Source of the DNA: Bacteroidota bacterium | GTDB lineage: Bacteria; Bacteroidota; Bacteroidia; Flavobacteriales; Weeksellaceae | DNA: 13,143 nt | Direction: 5' to 3' | Assembly: GCA_023394415.1 (NCBI GenBank) | Contig: JAEXAR010000039.1 | Location: 1 to 13,143, forward strand | Shown here: one piece after another, positions 6,239 to 13,143 of the stretch | How positions within the stretch are numbered: the first letter of the stretch is position 1 | How the letters are laid out: each line of letters starts with the position of its first letter | The notes under the pieces: model-generated | Told to the model about the DNA's origin: nothing | The model's input: only the letters and a program-made list of their open reading frames with translations | Database searches by the model: none | Position numbers and translations under genes: made by a program

Positions 6239-8728
6239 ATGAAAAATTTCTATTTTTTGGCAATATTCTTTATCTCCGTATTTGGAAATGCACAGGTTAC
6301 AAAAATTTTTGAATTTACAGACACCAAACTTCTGCCGCGCTATCTTGAAAAACAGAGAATGAAGGAATGGAAGGGAAAAGTTTTTTATCAGGGAAAAGGA
6401 ATTTCTATTTCTTCACCATACCATTATAAAACCTGCAATCTTGTGGTTTCAGACGGAACACAGGCCGGAACTAAAATTCTTAAAGATCTTGCAGGAGCTA
6501 CTGAGTACGATACCAATATTGTGCAATGGGCGGCCACAGACAATTACTTATATTTTGTACATAAATTAAATCTTGGTGGCTATCAGCTTTGGAGAACCGA
6601 CGGAACTCCGGAAAATACGATCAAACTGGACGAATCTATCAATGGAGCTTCTAATGTATTAACCAGGAGTTATATATGCATTGGAGGTGCTACAATTGAT
6701 GAATTTACGGATCCTCAAAATTCATATATGCAATATCAGGACAATTTTGAAGAACAATCAAGGACTATAGGAGATAAATTTTATTATGCAAAATTTGATC
6801 CTACGGATAAAGTTTTTTATATGTATGAAACAGATGGAACTTTGGCAAATACTAAAAGAGTTCCGGGGAATTACAGTTATAAGTACGATAGAAATATGGA
6901 TTATTTGGCTTATAACAATAAACTTTATTTTAGAGGCGCTGTTTCTTATCTCTATTACGGCAATCCAAAACAAAGGATAACATACTTTGAATATGATGGA
7001 ACTACAACAAAAGAAATTCCACTTTATGCAAACCGTTTGGGAACCGTTTTCAATGGAAAATTATATTATGAAAACGGAAACTTCGAAATTCGCTATACCA
7101 CAAATCCAGGCGTAAGCAGCACACCTGTTTATAGTGCACCTTGCACAATGGGAAGTTCGGGGCCTGATAATAAATTTAAAAAATTTCAATATAGAAAAAC
7201 AGACAATTATATGCTGATAATGGGTAACAATACCTGTGACAATAACATTTACACGCTGGATAAAAATAATGTGTTAAAGAAAGTGCCATTACCCGCAGAT
7301 AATCAGATAAATGAAATAATAATAGGAGATAACAATGTATATATTCTTTCCACAGACTTTGTTTTGAAAACTGTGAATGGTAATTCTTATTGGGAGAACC
7401 AATACACTTACAACGTTACAAATATAAACTCCGATTTGTCATCCATTAAAACCACAAAAGCTTATTATGGATTTTTCTGGGGGAAAGTGCTCAATAACAT
7501 CTTATATTTTTCGGATTTGCCGGAAAAACAAAATGGCCTTACTCCAAATGGAAATAATATAGAACTTTATAGAACCAACGGTTCCACGAGCTATATGGCA
7601 GTAGAAGTAAATAAGGGAGAAGGCCAGGCTTATAACTGGGAAACTGGACAATATTTTACTGCTAAAAAACCAACACAACCGCGTAATTATTTTAAACTCA
7701 ACAATCAAATTTATTTTATTGGCGACAATGATAACAAAACAAGTTTATATTCCATAAATCCCGACTTTACTTTTACAAATCGCAACGCAAATAACAAGTG
7801 GTCTGATAATGAAAACTGGGCAGGACAGATTGTGCCATTTGAAGCGGATGACGTAACCATTTCAATGAACGCAAATCCGGTTATTGATGGAAATGCTGCC
7901 GCAAATAATATGACTGTGAATGCACCAATTAATTTAACAGATGGAAATCTAACAATTGGCGCCAAGCTTGACCTTGGTGCTAAAATTACCTTAAACAACA
8001 ATTCCCTAAATTTAAAAGGTTCTGAAGCTCAAATCACTGGCGGCAACTCCACCAACTACATCGTGACCAACGGAACTGGAAGCGTAAATGTTGAAAATCT
8101 AAATTCCGCAAGAGGAACTGTAAACTTACCAATCGGAACGGCCACGAACTATAATCCGGTTTCCATCGCAAATACCGGAACTTCCGACACTTTTTCAGCG
8201 AGAGTTTCCGATGGAATTGCCAACACTACGAATGGCGCGGTAAACGCCACCTGGGAAATTTCCGAAGGAACTGCAGGTGGAAGCAATGTGAGTTTAACTT
8301 TAGGATGGAATACTTCCCAACAAAACGGAAGTTTTGATGCTTCAACTGCGAAAGTCGGGCATTATCTTAACGGTAACTGGACTGAGGAAAATTCGGGGGC
8401 GGTTTCAAATAATTCTATCACAGCCACAGGAATTTCTTCTTTCTCACCATTTGCCGTGATGAATTTCGGAGCTTTAGCTGCTACAGATTTTTCAAAATCA
8501 AAAGTTTTAATTTATCCAAATCCTTTTAATGAAAACCTAAATATTTCAACAGAAAATGCTGGAGTAGTGCAATTCTACGATTTGAGCGGAAAACTAGTTT
8601 CAACATCAGTGTTGGCAAAAGGAGCAAATTCTTTGAACAAATCTTCGCTTGCAAAAGGCGTTTACATTTATCAGATAAGAAATACGATTGGAGAAATTCT
8701 TTCTTCAGGGAAAGTGATTAAAAAATAA
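6239..8728 (+). CDS. ELWxxDGT-repeat protein with T9SS type A sorting domain (copy A)
   Basis: A large protein predicted to be secreted by the type IX system. Residues 1-18 are a signal peptide (cleavage likely before Gln19). About 60-510 is a beta-propeller-like region with ELWxxDGT-type units: VVSDGTQAGT (69-78), LWRTDGTPENT (117-127), YETDGTLANT (196-205), EYDGTTT and LYRTNGST (443-450). About 515-600 is a strand-rich segment beginning NKWSDNENWAGQIVPFEADD, as in many T9SS adhesin-like proteins. Residues 611-743 are the block almost identical to the next gene. The C-terminus (about 757-829) is a T9SS sorting domain: YPNPF, FYDLSGKLVS, LAKGVYIYQI and a final SSGKVIKK. The function is probably surface binding or a secreted structural role; no catalytic motif is visible. 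An inverted-repeat terminator follows the stop. Confidence 0.9.
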   Translation: MKNFYFLAIFFISVFGNAQVTKIFEFTDTKLLPRYLEKQRMKEWKGKVFYQGKGISISSPYHYKTCNLVVSDGTQAGTKILKDLAGATEYDTNIVQWAATDNYLYFVHKLNLGGYQLWRTDGTPENTIKLDESINGASNVLTRSYICIGGATIDEFTDPQNSYMQYQDNFEEQSRTIGDKFYYAKFDPTDKVFYMYETDGTLANTKRVPGNYSYKYDRNMDYLAYNNKLYFRGAVSYLYYGNPKQRITYFEYDGTTTKEIPLYANRLGTVFNGKLYYENGNFEIRYTTNPGVSSTPVYSAPCTMGSSGPDNKFKKFQYRKTDNYMLIMGNNTCDNNIYTLDKNNVLKKVPLPADNQINEIIIGDNNVYILSTDFVLKTVNGNSYWENQYTYNVTNINSDLSSIKTTKAYYGFFWGKVLNNILYFSDLPEKQNGLTPNGNNIELYRTNGSTSYMAVEVNKGEGQAYNWETGQYFTAKKPTQPRNYFKLNNQIYFIGDNDNKTSLYSINPDFTFTNRNANNKWSDNENWAGQIVPFEADDVTISMNANPVIDGNAAANNMTVNAPINLTDGNLTIGAKLDLGAKITLNNNSLNLKGSEAQITGGNSTNYIVTNGTGSVNVENLNSARGTVNLPIGTATNYNPVSIANTGTSDTFSARVSDGIANTTNGAVNATWEISEGTAGGSNVSLTLGWNTSQQNGSFDASTAKVGHYLNGNWTEENSGAVSNNSITATGISSFSPFAVMNFGALAATDFSKSKVLIYPNPFNENLNISTENAGVVQFYDLSGKLVSTSVLAKGANSLNKSSLAKGVYIYQIRNTIGEILSSGKVIKK
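8069..8466 (+). repeat. Near-identical direct repeat, copy A (398 bp, in coding sequence)
   Basis: This block aligns without gaps to 10570-10967, offset 2501 bp. By eye I count about 22 mismatches in 398 positions (about 94-95% identity), mostly at third codon positions. The encoded 133 residues differ at four positions. The similarity drops abruptly on both sides. Confidence 0.9.
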
Positions 8729-8736
8729 ATCAAAAC

Positions 8737-8775
8737 AACCTTGCCAAGTTTATGAAAATTTTGGCAAGGTTTTTT
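8737..8775 (+). terminator. Intrinsic terminator between the two T9SS cargo genes
   Basis: AACCTTGCCAA (8737-8747) and TTGGCAAGGTT (8761-8771) make a perfect 11-bp stem with a 13-nt loop, running into TTTTTT (8770-8775). It is a textbook Rho-independent terminator. An in-frame ATG at 8752 lies in its loop, which argues against that ATG being the start of the next gene. Confidence 0.85.
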
Positions 8776-8796
8776 AAAAATCTAAAATACTATATA

Positions 8797-11229
8797 ATGA
8801 AAAAAATATTATTATTTACAATTTTATTGAGCTTTACAGTACAGGCACAGGTTACGAAAGTAATGGCTGATTTTTCTTTCACACAGCTTCCTCAACTCGG
8901 AGATTCCTCACCTGCAACGGCAAAAATATGGAAGGATAAATATTTTTACATGCATGCCTTTAACTATACTGATAATTCCAGAACCCGTAATTTACAGATG
9001 ATTGACTACTTGAATCCATCTAATTCAAAACAGATTTTAGATTTTAAAAGTGCAGACAATCTGATTATCGGCGAAGAGATCGTGCAATACAAACCGGCAG
9101 AAAATTATATGTACTTTATTATACGTAGAATAAAAGACCGCTATAAACCATCTTACCAGGAGTTTTTTGAATTATGGCGAACAGATGGAACCCCTGAAAA
9201 CACAAAAAAAATTGATGAAATAAGTGCCACCACAGAAAGCAGCCTTAATCTAATAAACTTCGGGAGTCAATATAAGTATTATAACAAAGTTGAATACCCT
9301 ACCAATATTGGGAACAAATTTTATTATACTAAATACGAAAATTACCGCTTCTACTTGTACGAAACAGATGGAAATATTACCCGAAAAATCTCCACAACAT
9401 ACAGTTCTGCTTATTACCCAAAAAAACCTATGGATTTTTTAACTTTTAATAATGAACTTTATTTCGTTTCTAACGGCAACTTGCTCGTAAAATATGACGG
9501 TACCAACTTTACCGAACTTGCCAAAATCTCTATTTCGGATTTAGGAATGATTCTTAACAATAAACTTTATTTCTATGCATTCAACTGGAAACCCGCTGTA
9601 GATCCAGGAATGCCGGAACCCACTTCTGCTTTCATATGGAACAAGAAAGGTATTTATGAAACTGACGGAACAGTAGCCGGAACCAAAGAAACCCATGTTG
9701 TAGATGCAGGAACATACAATAACGGCGAACCTATTTACAATGCGATCTTCAAAAAAACAGACAAATTTTTTATCATTCCGGATTATGATTTAATGGGAAA
9801 AAAAATTCTGTTCTTTGACAATAACTTTAATAAGAAAGAAATTACACTTCCTGGAGGCTATGTGCTTTCTTCTGTTGAAACTGATGGGAAGGTAATTTAT
9901 GCAATTCTGCGAGTAGAAACTCAAAATATATTTGATAAATTTTTTAAGATTAATGAAGATGGAAGTTTAGGTCCTGTTATAAATAGCACTTTTTTTGGAA
10001 CTCCATTTAAGAAAAATCTTTTTTATGCTGGAAAAGGTTCAGCGGCAGATGAAGAATACAATTATGAGCCATGGAGATTTTCTGCCAACAATATATTGGA
10101 AAAATCTAAAATTGCTGAGATTAATACGTCAAGCAGTTGGGGACCAAACTCTTTATATTATGGCAATGCGAGTAAGCCGGTCTATATTTTTGAGACATAC
10201 GATGAATTATTTTTTTTTGCCACCGATGCCAATAAGAAAACCAATCTTTATAAATTCAAAGGAGATTTTACATTCAATAATTCCACAAATGATGGAAGTT
10301 GGAATACCCCTTCAAACTGGAATGCTAATACCCTCCCAAATTCAACAGATTTAGTGACTATACCTCAAAATTTTTTACCAAAAATTTCCGGTTCTGCAGC
10401 CGCGGGAAAACTTAATCTTTCTTCAAATCTTAGCTTAGAAAATGGAGATTTGTTAATTTCAGAACAATTAAAAATTGAAAATAATTCTAAATTAACGCTT
10501 AATGCGAATCAATTATATTTGATTAACAAGTCGTTGATTATAGGGGATGAAAATAACTACGTTATCACCAACGGAACTGGTACCGTAAATGTTGAAAATC
10601 TAAATTCCGCAAGAGGAACTGTAAACTTACCAATCGGAACGGCCACGAATTACAATCCAGTTTCCATCGCAAATACCGGAACTTCCGATACTTTTTCAGC
10701 GAGAGTTTCCGATGGAATTGCCAACACTACGAATGGCGCGGTAAACGCCACCTGGGAAATCTCCGAAGGAACTGCAGGAGGAAGCAACGTGAATCTGACT
10801 TTAGGATGGAATGCATCTCAACAAAACGGAAGTTTTAATGCTTCAACCGCGAAAGTCGGGCATTATCTTAACGGTAACTGGACTGAAGAAAATTCGGGGG
10901 CGGTTTCAAATAATTCTATCACAGCCACAGGAATTTCTTCTTTTTCGCCATTTGCAGTAATGAATTTTACAGCTTTAGGAACGTTAGATTTTTCAAAATC
11001 AGAGCATGCAGTTTATCCAAATCCTTTTACAGAAATTTTGAATGTTGATGTTAAAGAAAACGCGACAATTTCCATTTTCGATTTGAGCGGAAAACTGGTT
11101 TCGATTCATATTTTGAAAAAAGGCAGAAATGAAATCAACAAAGCTGAGCTTCAAAGAGGAGTTTATATTTATCAGATTAAAAATACAAAAGGGGAAATAG
11201 TTTCTTCCGGTAAAATAATTAAAAAATAA
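8797..11229 (+). CDS. ELWxxDGT-repeat protein with T9SS type A sorting domain (copy B)
   Basis: A tandem paralogue of the preceding gene with the same design; 810 residues. The start is set at 8797 because it gives an ideal signal peptide (MKKILLFTILLSFTVQA, cleavage before Gln18). The in-frame ATG at 8752 would add 15 residues translated from inside a terminator hairpin. Propeller motifs include ELWRTDGTPENT (125-136), YETDGN (188-193), KYDGTNF (232-238) and YETDGTVAGT (287-296). A second domain begins near GSWNTPSNWNANTLPNSTD (500-518). Residues 592-724 are the block shared with copy A. The T9SS sorting domain (about 738-810) has YPNPF, FDLSGKLVS, LQRGVYIYQI and SSGKIIKK. The propellers of the two copies are only distantly alike, so they may bind different partners. 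The lipoprotein gene 12 nt downstream probably shares its transcript. Confidence 0.9.
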   Translation: MKKILLFTILLSFTVQAQVTKVMADFSFTQLPQLGDSSPATAKIWKDKYFYMHAFNYTDNSRTRNLQMIDYLNPSNSKQILDFKSADNLIIGEEIVQYKPAENYMYFIIRRIKDRYKPSYQEFFELWRTDGTPENTKKIDEISATTESSLNLINFGSQYKYYNKVEYPTNIGNKFYYTKYENYRFYLYETDGNITRKISTTYSSAYYPKKPMDFLTFNNELYFVSNGNLLVKYDGTNFTELAKISISDLGMILNNKLYFYAFNWKPAVDPGMPEPTSAFIWNKKGIYETDGTVAGTKETHVVDAGTYNNGEPIYNAIFKKTDKFFIIPDYDLMGKKILFFDNNFNKKEITLPGGYVLSSVETDGKVIYAILRVETQNIFDKFFKINEDGSLGPVINSTFFGTPFKKNLFYAGKGSAADEEYNYEPWRFSANNILEKSKIAEINTSSSWGPNSLYYGNASKPVYIFETYDELFFFATDANKKTNLYKFKGDFTFNNSTNDGSWNTPSNWNANTLPNSTDLVTIPQNFLPKISGSAAAGKLNLSSNLSLENGDLLISEQLKIENNSKLTLNANQLYLINKSLIIGDENNYVITNGTGTVNVENLNSARGTVNLPIGTATNYNPVSIANTGTSDTFSARVSDGIANTTNGAVNATWEISEGTAGGSNVNLTLGWNASQQNGSFNASTAKVGHYLNGNWTEENSGAVSNNSITATGISSFSPFAVMNFTALGTLDFSKSEHAVYPNPFTEILNVDVKENATISIFDLSGKLVSIHILKKGRNEINKAELQRGVYIYQIKNTKGEIVSSGKIIKK
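10570..10967 (+). repeat. Near-identical direct repeat, copy B (398 bp, in coding sequence)
   Basis: Partner of 8069-8466, in the same orientation and codon phase, encoding residues 592-724 of copy B. The amino-acid changes relative to copy A are Ser to Thr in NGTGSVN, Ser to Asn in SNVSL, Thr to Ala in GWNTSQ, and Asp to Asn in GSFDAS. Confidence 0.9.
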
Positions 11230-11241
11230 ATTTAAAAAATC

Positions 11242-12180
11242 ATGAAAGTATTAAAAAACCTTTTAGCAGTATTGCTAATGCTGACAATTGCAATGTCTTG
11301 CGATCCAAATGATCCGGTTATTGATCCGGGCGCTCCAACAAGTGAACTTAAACTTTATCTTATTGATACAGCAAAAATTAACTCCATTAAAACGGACGGA
11401 ACTTCAGAACAAATTTTAATCAACAGAAAATTCAATACTTCAAGTTATATTTCTGGATTATGTTTTAATAATGAAGGCACAAGAATGATTTATGTAGATG
11501 TACAAAATCCAAATTTTACCGGTATTAAATCAACGATTAGATCTGCAAATTTGGATGGCAGTGATGATAAAGAGATTTATCAGGTAATGGACGATATGCA
11601 AATAGACATGATAAAGGTTACAGATGATAATAAAATTTTTGCCATACAATCAAATGGGCCGTTGAATAGTATTAAAAACATCACTATGAATTTGGACGGA
11701 ACAGGAGTTCAGGTTGTTACAGGATATCGGATTTATACAGATATTACAAAAAACAAAAAATATGCTATTTCCAGAAGTGGTTCGGGAACTAATCCGAATC
11801 GTATTTCAATAATAGATTTAACTGGAGATGCTGGAGCTGGTTCTTTATATATGAATGTTGATTTTCCGGATTTTCCTTATAAAGGTTCTTTCAGTAATGA
11901 TGGAAAATATGCGATTATTCCTTTTAAAGATGGCGCAAATCTTAAATTGAGAGTTGTTGATATGGTTGCAAAAACTTTTACTGATAAAATAATCAAATCA
12001 AATTACACAGGAAGCTGGGCCTACCTTTTTGCAAGATTATCCAACGACGGAAAAAAACTGGTTTATACCATTGCAGGAGATACACCAAAATCTGAAACAA
12101 TTATTTTCAATTTATCGGACAATACCAGCAGCTCCTTTTTAAATAACGATGATAATATATTCGAAGTTTATCCCTATTAA
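11242..12180 (+). CDS. TolB-like beta-propeller lipoprotein
   Basis: A 312-residue lipoprotein whose signal ends LTIAMSC, with Cys20 lipidated. The mature start CDPNDPVIDPG is acidic and Pro-rich, which suggests surface or outer-membrane location. The rest carries PD40/WD40-like blades of the TolB type: SGLCFNNEGTRMIYV, IRSANLDGSDDKEIY, ITMNLDGTGVQVV, SFSNDGKYAIIPF and RLSNDGKKLVYTI. Such propellers usually bind proteins or ligands and are not enzymes. The start codon is 12 nt after the stop of the T9SS cargo gene, with no terminator between them, so co-transcription is likely. A functional link to that cargo protein is an inference from position alone. The gene is followed by a hairpin. Confidence 0.85.
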   Translation: MKVLKNLLAVLLMLTIAMSCDPNDPVIDPGAPTSELKLYLIDTAKINSIKTDGTSEQILINRKFNTSSYISGLCFNNEGTRMIYVDVQNPNFTGIKSTIRSANLDGSDDKEIYQVMDDMQIDMIKVTDDNKIFAIQSNGPLNSIKNITMNLDGTGVQVVTGYRIYTDITKNKKYAISRSGSGTNPNRISIIDLTGDAGAGSLYMNVDFPDFPYKGSFSNDGKYAIIPFKDGANLKLRVVDMVAKTFTDKIIKSNYTGSWAYLFARLSNDGKKLVYTIAGDTPKSETIIFNLSDNTSSSFLNNDDNIFEVYPY

Positions 12181-12185
12181 ATTTT

Positions 12186-12217
12186 AAATACGTAAAATGA
12201 CGTATTTGCAAAATTTT
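12186..12217 (+). terminator. Probable terminator after the propeller lipoprotein gene
   Basis: AAATACGT (12186-12193) and ACGTATTT (12200-12207) form an 8-bp perfect stem around AAAATG, with TTTTT at 12213-12217 shortly after. It sits just after the stop codon. Confidence 0.6.
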
Positions 12218-12273
12218 TGAAACTTCATAAACCTGTACATTCTTAATAGAAGTAATGAAGGAGAAGATGAAGT

Positions 12274-12293
12274 AATTTTTTTCAATTTTTTTC
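12274..12293 (+). repeat. Two tandem copies of a 10-bp T-rich unit
   Basis: AATTTTTTTC occurs twice in a row (12274-12283 and 12284-12293), then AAT begins a third copy. It lies just upstream of the probable left end of the IS5-type element. It may be simple slippage. Confidence 0.6.
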
Positions 12294-12451
12294 AATACTG
12301 TCCTAAATAAAAAAACAGATATATTTTATGCACATATAGATAGTCGCTCCTTAAAATAGCATCAACAGACTGACAATCAGTAAATTAATTGTAATTTTTC
12401 TTGTTTTTCTTTGCAGGATTTCGTATCTTGGAGCATTAAAACCTTGCAAAT
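12294..12451 (+). mobile_element. Probable left flank and leader of an IS5-family insertion sequence
   Basis: This non-coding DNA leads into the transposase. The element's left terminus probably lies near ACTGTCC (12297-12303) or a little downstream, but the inverted repeat cannot be confirmed because the right end is outside the window. A small dyad, ACTGA-CAA-TCAGT, lies at 12369-12381. A candidate Bacteroidota promoter is TTG at 12401-12403, then 20 bp, then TATCTTGG (12424-12431, one mismatch to TAnnTTTG). This would start transcription about 15 nt before the ATG. A short GGAG at 12430-12433 is too far from the ATG to serve clearly as a ribosome site. Confidence 0.4.
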
Positions 12452-13143
12452 ATGTTGGGGAAAAATCCAAAAAAGCAGCCAGAATTATTCCGCCCGATGT
12501 TGGTGGATTTTATTGATGACAAACACGAACTTGTTCTACTTTCCGAGAAGATAGATTGGGATTATTTTGAGAAAGAATTTTCCCCGCTATATTCCAAGAC
12601 GGGCAATCCGAGCCATCCGATTCGCTTTATGGTGGGCTGTCTGCTTCTGAAACACCTTTATAATTTGGGAGATGAGACCCTTGCTTCCGCCTGGATCATG
12701 AACCCCTACATGCAGTATTTTTGTGGGAGGGTTTTCTTTGAGCACCAGTTTCCCTGCGATCCGAGTAACTTCGTCCACTTCAGGAAAAGAATTGGAGAAA
12801 AGGGGATTGAGAAAATCTTCTCCTACAGCGTAAGGATGCACGATGCAAAGACCAGTACATCGAACTTCGTGCTGTCCGACACCACCGTTCAGGAGAACAA
12901 CACCACTTTTCCCACCAATGCGAAGCTCTGCAAAAAAGTAATCGACTACTGCAACAAGATAGCCGAAAACGAGGGCATAAAGCAGAGGCAGAGATACACG
13001 AAAGTCAGCAAGCAACTGGTGCGCAACACCTACAACGGAAAACATCCCAAGCGGGCAAAAGCGGCAAGGAAATCTCAAAGACAGCTCAAAACCATCGCCA
13101 TGAGACTGATTCGTGAATTGCAACGGAATTTTAATGCAGAACA
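12452..13143 (+). CDS. IS5-family transposase, N-terminal part (cut by window edge)
   Basis: The ATG at 12452 opens 230 codons with no stop, running off the right edge. The protein begins MLGKNPKKQPELFRPMLVDF. Residues about 52-115 match the DUF772 / InsH N-terminal domain (HPIRFMVGCLLLKHLYNLGD, then CDPSNFVHFRKRIGEKG). The segment LSDTTVQENNTTFPTNAKLC (141-160) contains Asp143, the probable first Asp of the DDE catalytic triad. The Lys/Arg-rich stretch near 197-220 (GKHPKRAKAARKSQRQL) is typical of this IS5 group. Related transposases are roughly 440-460 residues, so about half is visible. Its GC content and codon choice (ACC, TTC, CTG, AAG) are visibly higher in G+C than in the neighbouring genes, which fits horizontal arrival. 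Whether the element is complete cannot be judged. The antisense reading frame at 12587-13123 is a by-product of this gene. Confidence 0.88.
   Translation, partial: MLGKNPKKQPELFRPMLVDFIDDKHELVLLSEKIDWDYFEKEFSPLYSKTGNPSHPIRFMVGCLLLKHLYNLGDETLASAWIMNPYMQYFCGRVFFEHQFPCDPSNFVHFRKRIGEKGIEKIFSYSVRMHDAKTSTSNFVLSDTTVQENNTTFPTNAKLCKKVIDYCNKIAENEGIKQRQRYTKVSKQLVRNTYNGKHPKRAKAARKSQRQLKTIAMRLIRELQRNFNAE

Noticed and set aside
8752..8796. N-terminal extension of copy B
   Set aside because: Its ATG sits in a terminator loop and the added residues disrupt the signal peptide.
9995..10354. 119-codon plus-strand frame inside copy B
   Set aside because: It lies in another frame of the T9SS cargo gene and has no start context or domain.
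8069..10967. Assembly artefact causing the repeated 398-bp block
   Set aside because: The copies differ at about 22 scattered, mostly synonymous positions, and the flanks are distinct. A duplicated read or misassembly would give identical copies.
12587..13123. 178-codon open frame on the minus strand
   Set aside because: It is antisense to the IS5 transposase, which has clear family motifs on the plus strand. The minus frame has no recognisable domain.
1..13143. Composite transposon formed by the two edge elements
   Set aside because: The two transposases belong to different families, so they would not act on each other's ends.

Overview
The window looks like a piece of a Bacteroidota chromosome, most likely a flavobacterium close to Chryseobacterium and relatives (Weeksellaceae). 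The reasons are the AT-rich DNA, the lack of Shine-Dalgarno sites before almost every gene, lipoprotein signals followed by acidic residues, ELWxxDGT-type repeats, and two proteins ending in a type IX secretion (T9SS) C-terminal sorting domain. The genus is inferred from style, not from a marker gene.

Layout. All complete genes are on the + strand. The left edge (1-83, minus strand) holds the first 27 codons of a probable IS1595-type transposase, preceded by a 24-bp perfect palindrome (87-110). Next is a two-component pair: a TPR sensor histidine kinase (233-2161) and a LuxR/NarL-type response regulator (2172-2810), 10 nt apart. Then come a 627-residue exported protein of unknown function (2899-4782) and two small lipoproteins (4859-5611, with YD-like repeats; 5717-6166). 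The centre is a tandem pair of large T9SS cargo proteins (6239-8728 and 8797-11229), followed after 12 nt by a TolB-like beta-propeller lipoprotein (11242-12180). The right edge (12452 onward) holds the first 230 codons of an IS5-family transposase, cut by the window end.

How it works together. The kinase and regulator form a signalling unit whose targets cannot be read from the sequence. Everything between 2899 and 12180 is predicted to be exported: periplasmic, lipid-anchored or T9SS-secreted. Hairpins after 6166 and 8728 split the cell-envelope genes into separate transcription units, and the second large cargo gene and the propeller lipoprotein probably share an mRNA.

The most striking signal is a 398-bp block (8069-8466 and 10570-10967) that is about 94-95% identical between the two cargo genes without gaps, although the regions on either side, including the propellers and sorting domains, have diverged strongly. 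This points to gene conversion or concerted evolution of one internal domain. I found no CRISPR array, tRNA, rRNA or recognisable defence system, and nothing that convincingly forms an undescribed system beyond the features listed.
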